DNA from: Paralithodes platypus | Taxonomy: Eukaryota > Arthropoda > Malacostraca > Decapoda > Lithodidae | Direction of reading: 5' to 3' | Assembly: GCA_032716605.1 (NCBI GenBank) | Contig: CM064480.1 | Location: 27,208,129-27,272,128, forward strand | DNA length: 64,000 bases | In this document: piece after piece, positions 10,631-19,871 of the stretch | Layout of the letters: each line of letters begins with the position of its first letter | How positions within the stretch are numbered: position 1 is the first letter of the stretch | Made by a program: the position numbers and the translations under genes | The notes under the pieces: model-generated | Told to the model about the DNA's origin: nothing | The model's input: the letters and a program-made list of their open reading frames with translations, nothing else | The model's database searches: none

Positions 10631-11810
10631 GTGAGTAAAATAGAAATAATCAGTCAAGATAGTGCGAATATAGTGATGTGTAATAGTAGTATCGATAACA
10701 CTACACATGTAACCGATAGTAAAGATGAGAATACTGATAGAGTAGAATTTCCATCTAGAGCTAGTAGTTCAACAGGAAATAATAAGTTAGCTAAACACAA
10801 TAGAAAATTAGTTGCAAATAAAAGTAATAGGTTGAGGTTATATTAAACAAATTGTAGGAGTTTATGTAACAAAATGAACGAACTTAGAGCACTCGTTAAC
10901 ACAGAAAATATAGACATAATAGCGCTAACTGAAACGTGGATTAATACAGAATCTAGGCATTTTTTAGCAGAATTTGATATTCCAGGATATAGTGTGTTTA
11001 AATATGACCGAACAAGTAGGAGGGGCGGGGGTATAGCAGTGTTTGTCAGGAGTACATTAAAAAGCTGTATTAAATCAGGTATTAGACTAAATAATGATAA
11101 TGAAAGTGTTTGGGTAGAGGTTAACGAAGGTAGTGAGACCATAGTTATTGGAGTTATATATAGACCGCCTAATATGAGTAGAAATGGCGGAACATCGTTA
11201 TGGGAGGAAATTAAAAGGTGTTAAAATAGCATCAAGGTTTAGCAATGTGTGCATTATGGGGGATTTTAATTTTCCGAACATTGATTGGCAGCACCAAATA
11301 GGCGACTCCGATTTAGTAGAGTTTATTGAGGTAGTACAAGATAGTTTTTTATTTCAATTCATAGATACGCCGACTAGAGGTATTAATATTCTTGATTTAG
11401 TTTTCAGTAACAATGAACATATGATAAATAATGTAGAGATTGGTGATCACCTAGGAAATAGCGATCATAAATCTATTTATTTTAATGTACAATGGACAGG
11501 GAATGCTAAAGAGAATACGACACTTATCCCAGATTTCAGAAAAGCCGATTATGGTGGGCTAAGAAGAGACTTAAGGGTGGACCCTATTGTTAAGCAATTA
11601 AGTCAGGATATGCCAGAGTTAAACTTGCCACCTACATATAACCAGTTTATTGCTTCACTCCACAATTCTCAAAATAAATATATCCCTAAAAGAAGATTTA
11701 GATCGATGCAGAACCAACCAAAATGGATGACTAATAAGCTAATAGATCTTATAGGAAAAAAGAAAGGAATATATAGAAAAATAAAGAAAGGCGAAAATCA
11801 TTTACATATA
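10631..11810 (+). pseudogene. LINE ORF2 part 1: AP endonuclease
   Basis: The frame from 10631 holds a Ser/Asn-rich leader, an in-frame TAA at 10844-10846, then an endonuclease/exonuclease/phosphatase domain. Visible blocks are TNCRSLCNKMNELRALV, the catalytic Glu in ALTETWIN, and VIGVIYRPPN. A frameshift near 11,215 moves to a second frame (11184 onward) with MGDFNFPNIDW, ILDLVFSNN and the catalytic SDHKS. The linker before the RT (PKWMTNKLIDLIGKKKG) is cut at 11,810 by the DIRS-type insertion. This domain nicks the target in target-primed reverse transcription. Nonfunctional as it stands. Confidence 0.88.
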
Positions 11811-11830
11811 TTTATTAGTGGCCCCTCCAT

Positions 11831-12119
11831 CATTGACGAACATGCCTATTACATAAGGCATCCTCTTCAAACACTAATCCGCCGTAGTTTGAATCTACCG
11901 CGCAGAGCATTTAAAAACTGAGGAGCCTTCATCATGAGCGCACGCGACCTCACTCATGGCTTCAGTCATTATGAATTGGGTTCTCACTACGAAAAAACTT
12001 CGTAAAAAATAAAAACAAAAAGAAAATAAGAATAACTATCTAATAAGCTTTCCATCATATCGTGGATGTACTTGTGTGGATTTCTGACCAGACGCTGATT
12101 CAGGCGTCATTCCTCCTTC
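11831..12119 (+). repeat. DIRS left inverted terminal repeat
   Basis: 289 bp inverted relative to 20612-20900. Comparing the arms by eye I see one mismatch (GGCTTCAGTC versus GGCTTTAGTC). Similarity continues outward to AGTGGCCCC near 11817 apart from a TCC/GTA triplet difference. Near identity of the arms implies recent insertion or repair between them. Confidence 0.93.
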
Positions 12120-14372
12120 TCTGCTCTGCGCTCAGCCTGCCCGGACGTGTCTCCCCACGCTCCGCTGATTCCGCATTTGCTGCGTCCCTAGTGAGTTTTT
12201 TCTCATTTGTTTACTCCGGGATGTATCGAGTAAGGTTAGGATATGTGTAGCAGGAGTGTCCTGGGCTGGTTGCCCGCAGTGCAGTGTATTTTGGGTCGTG
12301 TGTTTGGGGCATCTATTTCGGATGTTCCCTCGTGGTCCTGTTGTGGACATGTGAACTTTTTCACAGTTAGTTAGCTTGTGTTGCAGGCGGCTTTCATTAC
12401 GCGTTAGTTATTGCTGCCTTTTATCTTTCTGATGAGGTAAGCTTTGCTTACTGACGTTCCCTTTGTATTTTTCTTCACTTAGTGAAGTTTTTCTGGGTCC
12501 CGAGTCAGTCTTCCCTTTGCCGGAAGTATTTGCTACAGTGGTGTGTTGGCGGTGGTTCCTGTTGTGATATTTCCAGTGTTTTGTATATATTTCAACATTT
12601 ATTATGCCGTCTACTTAGGCCTAGCCAGCCGCTCGTAGCTTTGCCACATGTACAAGTGTTATTGTTTATTATTTATAAATATGCCCTACTGTGTCATGTG
12701 TATCCGGGTTTTAGTTGTGTATTGGCTAATTCCTCGGACTTTGTTTGTTCCTGGTTTAGTTGTGTATTGGCTAATTCCACGGATTATTGTGTGGACTTAG
12801 GTTAGTCGTGCGTGGCTTCCTTCGTGTCCGTTGTACGTTCAGATGGTGTCTGATCGGGGTGGGTTTCCTTCCGGCGGGTTTTTTCTCGGTTTCACCATGA
12901 AAAAAACCCAGCCGAGAGCCGTGTTGGGCCACACGTGGTTTTAACACAGGCTGGTGTCCCCGGCGATGAGGTGTCTGTGGCTCTCCAGGACTGCGTCTCT
13001 GTTGGTACCTGGTTTCAGGCACCCTTTGATTCCCGGCGGAATGACTGTACCCATCTATAAAACGTTGTTCATGCGAACATACGTTATGTAGTTTTTTCTA
13101 CCAGGTTTTACAAAACCACATGAAAAACCTAGCTGTTGTTAAGGGCTTTCCTCCCCGGCGATCTTTTACAAAGAAGTGGGGACAGGAACTTATGGGGTTA
13201 ACTTTTTGACATCTCACCCGGCGGGTGTACCTTGGTAGGGTGGGATGAACAACTAAGTCAATTAGTTCATTAACCAATCCATTTTAAGTGATACTATATG
13301 TATCGCCGCCTTTATACTTACGGCGATTGAAGGTTCAATTAGGGTTAACATCGTTTTTCACACCCGGGGGGTGCTCCTAGGTGGAGGAAATAAGGAATTT
13401 ACAATTCAATTTCGATTTAACCACTTAATTTAGTGATACAATTAGGTATCGCCGCCTTCAACCTTACGGCGATCTTTTGGTGACAATTCGTTAGAAATCA
13501 GATCTCGTGTCAGCCTGCCCTGTGTTATTCTACTAAAATATTTCAAGGGCCGGCGTCTTTATCACCTTACGAGCGGCCTATGCGGTTTATTTATATGTAC
13601 CGCCCAGCGGGGTGTTTTTAGCCAAAATAGGGCTGTTTACGTGATCATTTTCATGCCTAAATAAGACTCAGAACGTAAAACAATTACCTATCCCTGAAAG
13701 GGCATAAACAGAGCTTTCGAATGACACCATAACGATCCTTATATGATGGCTAGTTTTCTTGTAATAACCGTGCAACGCGAGTGCAAAAAGCATGTAATTA
13801 GCCACTTTCCCGATACAATTCCTTATATAGCGAGTGAGAGAGGGAGGAGGGAGCTGGGATTCGTGTCAGTATGTTCGCCGCGGTGGTCTGGAGCAGTCAT
13901 ACGCTCGCTACTCTCCTGCCACCACTTGTCTCTCTCTCTCAGCAACATTACGTGCTGAAATTGCCACTCGACCTATGACGAGCGCCGCCACATAGTCCAG
14001 CTTTATTAAATACGACTTATGTGGTGAGCCGCTAATTAAGGGTTATGGGGGGTTGTTTTTGTTCCAAAAATTGAATCTTAAGACAGTCACCACCAGAAAG
14101 ACTATAATCGCCATGCTGGACAGTTATATTATGTCAGAGGGTATTCTTCACTTTTTTCAAAAGATTTGTTTAGATATTCTGAACCCCGCCGCGTAGCGAG
14201 CTGTGATCGTTGTGTCATTACATCTCGTTATCCGGTGGGTTATTAACACTTGTGTGCGAACATGTTGGGTTAACCTTATGAGCATTAATTCCTGGAAATT
14301 TTCTTTTTTTCCAGAGCTGGGCTCCGGCGGACCAATACAGACCCGGCGGTAGTTTCCCCACCAGTCTCTGTC
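12120..14372 (+). promoter_or_regulatory. DIRS leader with possible 5' UTR intron
   Basis: About 2.25 kb without a long ORF, followed by the gag region. A consensus-like splice donor GAG|GTAAGC is at 12437 and an acceptor with a strong pyrimidine tract ending in CCAG is at 14301-14314, 59 bp before the first gag-like ATG at 14373. The interval has repeated mini-hairpin words CCGGCG(G) and GATCGCCG-type motifs (13,150-13,480), in which GTATCGCCGCCTT recurs near 13302 and 13447. A MITE occupies 13563-14042. Splicing is inferred from sequence only. Confidence 0.4.
13563..14042 (-). mobile_element. 480-bp MITE, copy C, with TTAT flanks
   Basis: Same 480-bp family as copies A, B and D and in the same orientation as D. 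It begins CACCTTACGAGCGGCC and ends GCCGCTAATTAAGGG. The flanking duplication is TTAT (13559-13562 and 14043-14046) instead of TTAA. It lies inside the DIRS leader, so it inserted after the DIRS lineage formed or is carried by this copy only. Confidence 0.8.
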
Positions 14373-14466
14373 ATGGCTACCTCAGCCCCAGTCTTTGCTT
14401 TATGCACTACCCCTGCTTGTGCCGGTATCCCTATTTTTGCGCATACCCTTTGCATAAGGTGTTAAA
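14373..14466 (+). pseudogene. Probable displaced N-terminus of DIRS gag
   Basis: A 30-codon frame starts ATG at 14373. Near its end it carries a Cys/His pattern (LCTTPAC ... AHTLCIRC) and a stop at 14464-14466. In the ORF1 frame starting at 14497 a further CSFC pair follows almost at once. DIRS ORF1 proteins commonly begin with a zinc-binding CxxC...H..C..C segment, so this piece plus the start of the 14497 ORF may be one N-terminal zinc region broken by a stop and a frame change. It could instead be a short upstream ORF. Confidence 0.4.
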
Positions 14467-14496
14467 TGTCTAGACCGTTCAAGGGGTCTCTGGGTA

Positions 14497-16992
14497 ATGC
14501 GTAATTGTTCTTTTTGCTCCCAATTAGCTGTAAAGGTCCTTTGCGACAATGATAAGACCGCGGCAGTAGCTTTAAGAGAAGTAAGGCAACAGATGGCAGC
14601 CTACACTACGATTGTTGCGCATAAATCACTTCAATGTGACAACGTCCCTCTTTGGGATCGATTGCTATTTGAACACCCTCCCCATAAACGTTCCTCTAGA
14701 GTCACGAGTCATAAGCCGGCGGAGACTGGTCAGGGTTCTGTATCTTCTGCTACTACACCGAAACGTCCAAGAGAGCCTACACCCCCGGCGTCCGACTCCT
14801 CGTCTCGGGAGAGATCTCGGTCTAGGTCACCTCTCAGACGCCAGTCTTCTAGTCTTGCCTCTTCACCAGCGAGTAAGAAGAGTAGGACGGAAAGTTCCAC
14901 CAGTGGTCACGGCGAGGAATCCTCCAAATCTAAGAATAGTTCTCGGTCACACCGTAGCCATAAATCCTCCAAAAAGGATTCCCATAAACGAAAGTCCTCC
15001 CTACATTCACCAGCTTCTAGTGCCTCTCATCGTACCTCTACCCCAGACAAAGTTTGTGTTAGGCCTCAAGGGTCCAGTGCGGTGCCTGTCCCTAAAGAGG
15101 ATTTACCTATTAATATTCTAACCCTGGAATTGGAAAGTTCAGGGGGTTCAATAATTGAGAATGTTTCAGACTCCCAAGAGAGTGTAGGCCAGGGCCTCGG
15201 TGTTTGGCGGTTTGCTCAGCCAGGGTCTGACCACCCACGTCCGACTCAAACGAGTCACACAGTAGCTGATGTCCACAGGGACGCGGCGATCCCATCCTCT
15301 ATTCCTGACTTATCTTGGCAACAAGGTACCCCAGCTTCGGCGGGGTCTTCTCAGGAGGATCAGGAGGAGAAAGACGAGGTTTCAATAATTTCGGAGATGG
15401 AAGGGCAAGAGTCAGGCTCAGGCTTAGACGCCGCGCAGGATATTAATGATTCACCTGTAAGTTCATCATCTAACCAATTTGTTACTGCGCAAGAAATTAA
15501 TGGGCTACTTACTGATGCTTTATCTAAATTTTTTGGCCAACAACAGGAAACCCCCACTATGGACTTGGGGGCTCCCACGACAAGTTCTACGGTACGGCCT
15601 CTGATGACTTCGATTGCTTTATCTAAGATCCCTAACCCACCCACTCTGTCACCATCAGTGGTTACTAGGCCTGCTACGGCGGCATTGACAACTTCAAATG
15701 TCAGGGTCATCACGGATGTCAATCCACCCCCTCTAGACAAGGCGCCTTTCAGAAAGGTGGCTATGCCCTTGCTTTACGGACCAGACGAGTCATGGGTCCT
15801 TTTGACCCCCACTAACCCAGAGCTCGCCCAACCTACCTTGTCAGGGGAACTCCCGGTACCGTGTGAGGGGGTAATCCAGGGCAATAAATCAAAGAAATTA
15901 AGGGCCTTGGATAATTTGGGAAATGTACTAGACGTAAACATCAAGGCTATACCTAGTTATTATCACCAAGACTATTTTGTGTATGCTACTAAGCCAGCTT
16001 TACCCCCTGCCTCAGCTTCGAAACTATTTTCAGACTGGTCTAAGCTGGATGGGTTTAATGATATTAAGACTCTGTCAGCTCTCACTCCTGAACTTGATTT
16101 ACAGACCGTCACAGACGAAGCAGCTAATCCAGTTTTGAAGGTGGGGCAGTTGGGTCCAGGACCTTGGGTAGATTGGGAGATAGAGGCTCAAAACTTTGCA
16201 ACCACATTTACTTCTAAATCTTCCCACCAGATCCCTCAGGATACTCATTCGTGGTTCTCCATGCCGGTAGGTTCTGCCGGCGGAGTCCCGTCAGCCTTGT
16301 TTTCTTTCCTAGCTGCCCCTAAGATTAATCTTTGTGAGCTAAAAGACCCTTTCACTACCCCTACCCCTACTCACCTAGACAGAGAATTTAGGTTAAGGGG
16401 GAAACCTTTTCGCCTGTTCTCTCAGTACATAGTGTCTCAACAGGTGGCTAAGTCTTTACTGCGGTCCACTCAGGCAATCGCAGACGCGGATGCCAGAAGA
16501 TCAGTTGAATTATCCCGGCGACTGCTCCTCCAGTCGTCAATCCAATCCTTGGGTGACATACGCACCGCCTTGCTTGAGGCGGTACGAGCAAGACAAGATC
16601 TCAGAATGTCTTTAGTTCGCAAGCTACCTGATCGCATTGCGAATCAGGTGATCATGTCACCAGTGCTTACTCCCTCTTTAATGTCCCCTGAAGTGTGGCG
16701 AACGGTGTTCAATATGGCACAGGCCGTTAAGCACAGTCCCACCCCTTCTAAGAAACCTGCATTTAACTTCCCCAAACCCAGGCCAACCGCTAAAGCTCAG
16801 CCAGGGGGATCTAAACCCTTTCTTCTGCCTAAGTCCTCCCACTCCCCCCAAGGTCAGTACAGGCATAGACAGAGTAGGTTTTCAGGTCAGAGAGGACGCG
16901 GCCAGCATAAGCCAGGTCAGGGCCAGTCTTCGGCCAACACCAGCCAGCCGGCAAAGCGTCCAGCACCACCAACCCCACCATCAAAAAACTAA
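14497..16992 (+). CDS. DIRS ORF1, gag-like protein with RS-rich segment
   Basis: 831 aa, presumed nucleocapsid/structural protein. The N-terminus has CSFC. Residues about 95-185 are strongly Ser/Arg/Lys-rich with RS and SR dipeptides (RERSRSRSPLRR), resembling the RS domain of splicing factors. The middle is acidic and Ser-rich. Residues about 420-740 form a compositionally normal, probably folded region with LLYGPDESWVLL and an Arg-rich helix RRSVELSRRLLLQSS. The C-terminus is Pro/Gly/Gln/Arg-rich and probably binds nucleic acid. The last codons are TCA AAA AAC TAA, placing a slippery heptamer directly before the stop. ORF2 lies in the -1 frame. An upstream segment (14373-14466) may be the lost N-terminus. 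Confidence 0.85.
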   Translation: MRNCSFCSQLAVKVLCDNDKTAAVALREVRQQMAAYTTIVAHKSLQCDNVPLWDRLLFEHPPHKRSSRVTSHKPAETGQGSVSSATTPKRPREPTPPASDSSSRERSRSRSPLRRQSSSLASSPASKKSRTESSTSGHGEESSKSKNSSRSHRSHKSSKKDSHKRKSSLHSPASSASHRTSTPDKVCVRPQGSSAVPVPKEDLPINILTLELESSGGSIIENVSDSQESVGQGLGVWRFAQPGSDHPRPTQTSHTVADVHRDAAIPSSIPDLSWQQGTPASAGSSQEDQEEKDEVSIISEMEGQESGSGLDAAQDINDSPVSSSSNQFVTAQEINGLLTDALSKFFGQQQETPTMDLGAPTTSSTVRPLMTSIALSKIPNPPTLSPSVVTRPATAALTTSNVRVITDVNPPPLDKAPFRKVAMPLLYGPDESWVLLTPTNPELAQPTLSGELPVPCEGVIQGNKSKKLRALDNLGNVLDVNIKAIPSYYHQDYFVYATKPALPPASASKLFSDWSKLDGFNDIKTLSALTPELDLQTVTDEAANPVLKVGQLGPGPWVDWEIEAQNFATTFTSKSSHQIPQDTHSWFSMPVGSAGGVPSALFSFLAAPKINLCELKDPFTTPTPTHLDREFRLRGKPFRLFSQYIVSQQVAKSLLRSTQAIADADARRSVELSRRLLLQSSIQSLGDIRTALLEAVRARQDLRMSLVRKLPDRIANQVIMSPVLTPSLMSPEVWRTVFNMAQAVKHSPTPSKKPAFNFPKPRPTAKAQPGGSKPFLLPKSSHSPQGQYRHRQSRFSGQRGRGQHKPGQGQSSANTSQPAKRPAPPTPPSKN
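16983..16989 (+). promoter_or_regulatory. Putative -1 ribosomal frameshift heptamer A AAA AAC
   Basis: ORF1 reads TCA AAA AAC TAA, so A AAA AAC is in the exact phase needed for tandem -1 slippage and is followed by the ORF1 stop. The -1 frame is the ORF2 frame and is open across this point. A downstream stem with two bulges can form between 17004-17014 and 17023-17030 with loop AACCTTAA. The spacer is 14 nt, longer than the usual 5-9. The slippery sequence is one of the most efficient known in eukaryotes and retroviruses. Use in this element is inferred. Confidence 0.65.
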
Positions 16993-17009
16993 AGTCTCTC
17001 TCACTCCCG

Positions 17010-19871
17010 GTGCCAACCTTAAGGCCGGAGGACCCGAGGGTAGTACAGCCGGCGAACCCTTGTCTGCTAACTGGGTTGTTCCGAACGTGTCACCAAGCAT
17101 GGCCATTAAACACTTGGGCACGGATGGTGGCACGCAAAGGCATCACTTGGCAGTGGCTCCGGCGACCTCGCTTACGTCAGCCGACAACGGCGAATTTTGT
17201 TTCTTTAGAGGTGGAGTCACTGGTCCAGGAAATGATTGCCAAGAATGTCATCATCCCGGTCCCCCCAAATTACCCTGTATTCACGTCCAAACTATTTTTG
17301 GTTCCCAAAAGGGACAGTGTTCAGATGAGGCCGGTCGTAGACCTGTCTTATCTGAACCTTCACATTCACAACGAATCTTTCAGAATGTTAACAGTACACC
17401 AAATCAGGCTAACACTTCCGCCGGGAGGTTGGATGTGTTCACTAGACCTGACAGACGCCTATTGGCACATCTCGGTCAACAAAAGATTTCAAAGGTTTTT
17501 GGCCCTACGGATCAGGCACCAAAATTTTGTTTTTCAAAGGATGCCGTTCGGCTTGAACCTAGCACCTCGATTATTCACGAAATTAGTCCGGCAAGCCCTG
17601 ATGCCATTGTTAAAACAGGGGATCAGAGTGTTGTGGTACCTAGACGACTGGCTGGTGGTGGCAGAGACACAACACTTATGCATCAAACATATCAATATTA
17701 TTTTAAATCATGTCAAAACTCTAGACTTCAAGGTAAATCTGGTAAAGTCAAACCTTGTTCCCTCACGAGTAATTCAGTGGATAGGGCTGGTCTGGGACAC
17801 GGCCGCTCTCACTCTGAGTCAGAGTGTGGACAATCGCAACAGGTTTCGCAGGAAACTGTTCATGTTTCTTGACAGTCTGACTACGACGCGGAGGGTCTGG
17901 GATTCTCTGGTAGGCTCTCTCAACTGGATTCAACTAACTGTCAAGTTGGGCCGGTTGAAAGTAAAACGATTAATATTGGAAGGCAACAAATATTTCCCGC
18001 TCTTACCGGCGGGAAAATTATGGCCCATCCCGAAATTAATCCACACCTTGCTAGCGGTCTGGGCAAAGAGGGAAACGTTGCACTCAATAATGTCATGGAC
18101 CTCTCCTCCACCAACGGTATGGGTAGACACGGATGCGTCAGGCACAATAGGGTGGGGATTTCAGTCAAATCAGGGGCACCAGGGTCAGGGGCTTTGGTCC
18201 CACTTAGAAATCTCTCACATCAATGTCAAAGAATTACTAGTCCCCTTGTATTTCCTTCAGGCTCACGGCCCGGCGTTACAGGGCAAGTCGGTGGCCTTCA
18301 GAATGGACAATCTGAATGCAGTTCACTGTATTCAGAAACAAGGATCAACGAGGTCAAGGAGGTTGCTAAACGTGTCGGAAGAGATTTTTACTCTCGCCAA
18401 CATACTAGACATTTACCTTCACGCATCTTATCTCCCAGGCGTAGCGAACGTCTGGGCAGACGCTCTGTCCCGGAGACAGAGCACGACAGTAGAATGGGAG
18501 CTCAAGCAACCCATTTTCAACCTAATGATTGCAGAGCTCTCCCATCCACAAGTGGATCTATTTGCGTCCGAGGAGACTCACAAACTCCCTCTATACCTCA
18601 TCACCCGCCGGGCGAAAAACGCCGGCAGGGGGGCCAGACGCCCTAGTGACAGACTGGAACAGATGGAGCTCCATCTATCTGTTTCCGCCGCCAGATGCGT
18701 CACTAATGTGCCACGTAGTGAACAAACTACGAGATTATCGAGGCTTAGTCTCGCTAATCGCGCCCCTGTGGCCGGCGCAGTTGTGGTACCAGCAATTGAA
18801 AACGTGGTGCCCGGACCCGGTATCGCTCCCGGTCGGGTATTTCCACTTAGACACGATTGGCAACCTAGCGACCTCGCTGACTTTTGCATTATGGACATTC
18901 AGGAGGCCAAGTGGCTAGCACCATACGGTAGAGATGTGACCAATAAATTAATCAATCAATATACTCAGTCTACGAAACGACAGTATCACTCACATTGGCA
19001 AGCCTTTACTTCCTGGATCATCAGAACGGAACAGAATGTGCCGTCAGTGGCTTTAGATTTCAATTATTTAAATTATCTGTTTGAGCAGAAACATTTATCT
19101 GTGGTAACATTAAAAAATCACTTAACTGCGATTAGAGTGCCCTTTTTAGACCTTACAGGTCTCTCCATACCGGTGGCGGAGGAAACAGGTTTTATGAGAG
19201 CTTGTTTTAAACTTCGCCCACCTCCCCGTCAGCTCATGCCTACTTGGTCTCTCGACAAAGCTTTGTCTTTGCTTCACTCTCGTCTGTACCAAAATACTGC
19301 AGACTTTGCATTACTCTTAAAAAAGGCGGTTTTCCTTATGGCTTTGGCCACCGGGAACAGAGTGTCTGAGCTGGCGGCGATGAGCAACACACCTAATTGC
19401 CTTAGGTTTGGCAGACTTAATGAATGTATTTACATTGCACCTTCCCCAGGTTTTGTAGCCAAGAATGAGCACAGTGCACACGTGTTTTCTGAGTTCACGG
19501 TGCCGGCGTTAAAAAGGGGAAAGGTGCATCATAATCTATGTCCAGTGCAAGCTCTAACCAAATATTTGAGAGTAGCTCCTCTTAACCCCCAAGGTGCTTT
19601 ATGGGTAGCAAGTACGGGTAAACGCTTACTTAAACGACGATTAGCCTCTCTTCTGGTCGAAGTCATTAAAGAGAGTAATCCCGGCGTTGTGGGTAGGGCC
19701 CACGATTTACGCAAATGGGCAGCCTCTTTACGTTTCCTGAAAAAAATTTCAGTAGAAGATATCGCGTCCACTCAGTTGTGGGCGTCTAATCATACGTTTT
19801 TGTCTAGATACTTGTCAGTTGCTCTAGACAAACCTTCCTTACCATGTATAGCTTTAAGGCAGAGGGTCTAG
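17010..19871 (+). CDS. DIRS ORF2: RT, RNase H and tyrosine recombinase
   Basis: The open frame starts at a GTG; the first ATG is 17124 (residue 39). No initiation is needed if ORF2 is made by -1 frameshifting. RT blocks include VDLSYLN, SLDLTDAYWH, MPFGL and the catalytic YLDD at residues 210-213. RNase H starts with VDTDASG (Asp373, Asp375). A tyrosine recombinase closes the protein: Arg784 in NRVSEL, His898 and Arg901 in HDLRKW, nucleophile Tyr934 in SRYLS. The YR replaces integrase and inserts a circular DNA intermediate. Between RNase H and YR (18630-18890) this frame loses family similarity, which reappears in another frame (see 18529-18918). Confidence 0.93.
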   Translation: MPTLRPEDPRVVQPANPCLLTGLFRTCHQAWPLNTWARMVARKGITWQWLRRPRLRQPTTANFVSLEVESLVQEMIAKNVIIPVPPNYPVFTSKLFLVPKRDSVQMRPVVDLSYLNLHIHNESFRMLTVHQIRLTLPPGGWMCSLDLTDAYWHISVNKRFQRFLALRIRHQNFVFQRMPFGLNLAPRLFTKLVRQALMPLLKQGIRVLWYLDDWLVVAETQHLCIKHINIILNHVKTLDFKVNLVKSNLVPSRVIQWIGLVWDTAALTLSQSVDNRNRFRRKLFMFLDSLTTTRRVWDSLVGSLNWIQLTVKLGRLKVKRLILEGNKYFPLLPAGKLWPIPKLIHTLLAVWAKRETLHSIMSWTSPPPTVWVDTDASGTIGWGFQSNQGHQGQGLWSHLEISHINVKELLVPLYFLQAHGPALQGKSVAFRMDNLNAVHCIQKQGSTRSRRLLNVSEEIFTLANILDIYLHASYLPGVANVWADALSRRQSTTVEWELKQPIFNLMIAELSHPQVDLFASEETHKLPLYLITRRAKNAGRGARRPSDRLEQMELHLSVSAARCVTNVPRSEQTTRLSRLSLANRAPVAGAVVVPAIENVVPGPGIAPGRVFPLRHDWQPSDLADFCIMDIQEAKWLAPYGRDVTNKLINQYTQSTKRQYHSHWQAFTSWIIRTEQNVPSVALDFNYLNYLFEQKHLSVVTLKNHLTAIRVPFLDLTGLSIPVAEETGFMRACFKLRPPPRQLMPTWSLDKALSLLHSRLYQNTADFALLLKKAVFLMALATGNRVSELAAMSNTPNCLRFGRLNECIYIAPSPGFVAKNEHSAHVFSEFTVPALKRGKVHHNLCPVQALTKYLRVAPLNPQGALWVASTGKRLLKRRLASLLVEVIKESNPGVVGRAHDLRKWAASLRFLKKISVEDIASTQLWASNHTFLSRYLSVALDKPSLPCIALRQRV
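18529..18918 (+). other. Overlapping frame encoding a conserved DIRS pol segment
   Basis: In the +1 frame relative to ORF2, after about residue 36, the translation reads DALVTDWNRW, IYLFPPP, VVNKLRDYRG and LIAPLWP. That is the pattern found C-terminal to RNase H in DIRS elements (DAL..W....YAFPP ... LIAPxWP). ORF2 itself is open here with unrelated-looking sequence. The frame switch coincides with the G6 run at 18628-18633. Either one G was gained, or RT/RNase H and YR are naturally separate overlapping ORFs, as in other DIRS elements. Confidence 0.7.

Noticed and set aside
17060..18646. Long open frames (270 and 208 codons) overlapping DIRS ORF2 in another frame
   Set aside because: They lie over conserved RT and RNase H coding sequence, show no family motifs and are probably produced by codon bias. 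Only the 18529-18918 frame has recognisable family sequence and is reported separately.
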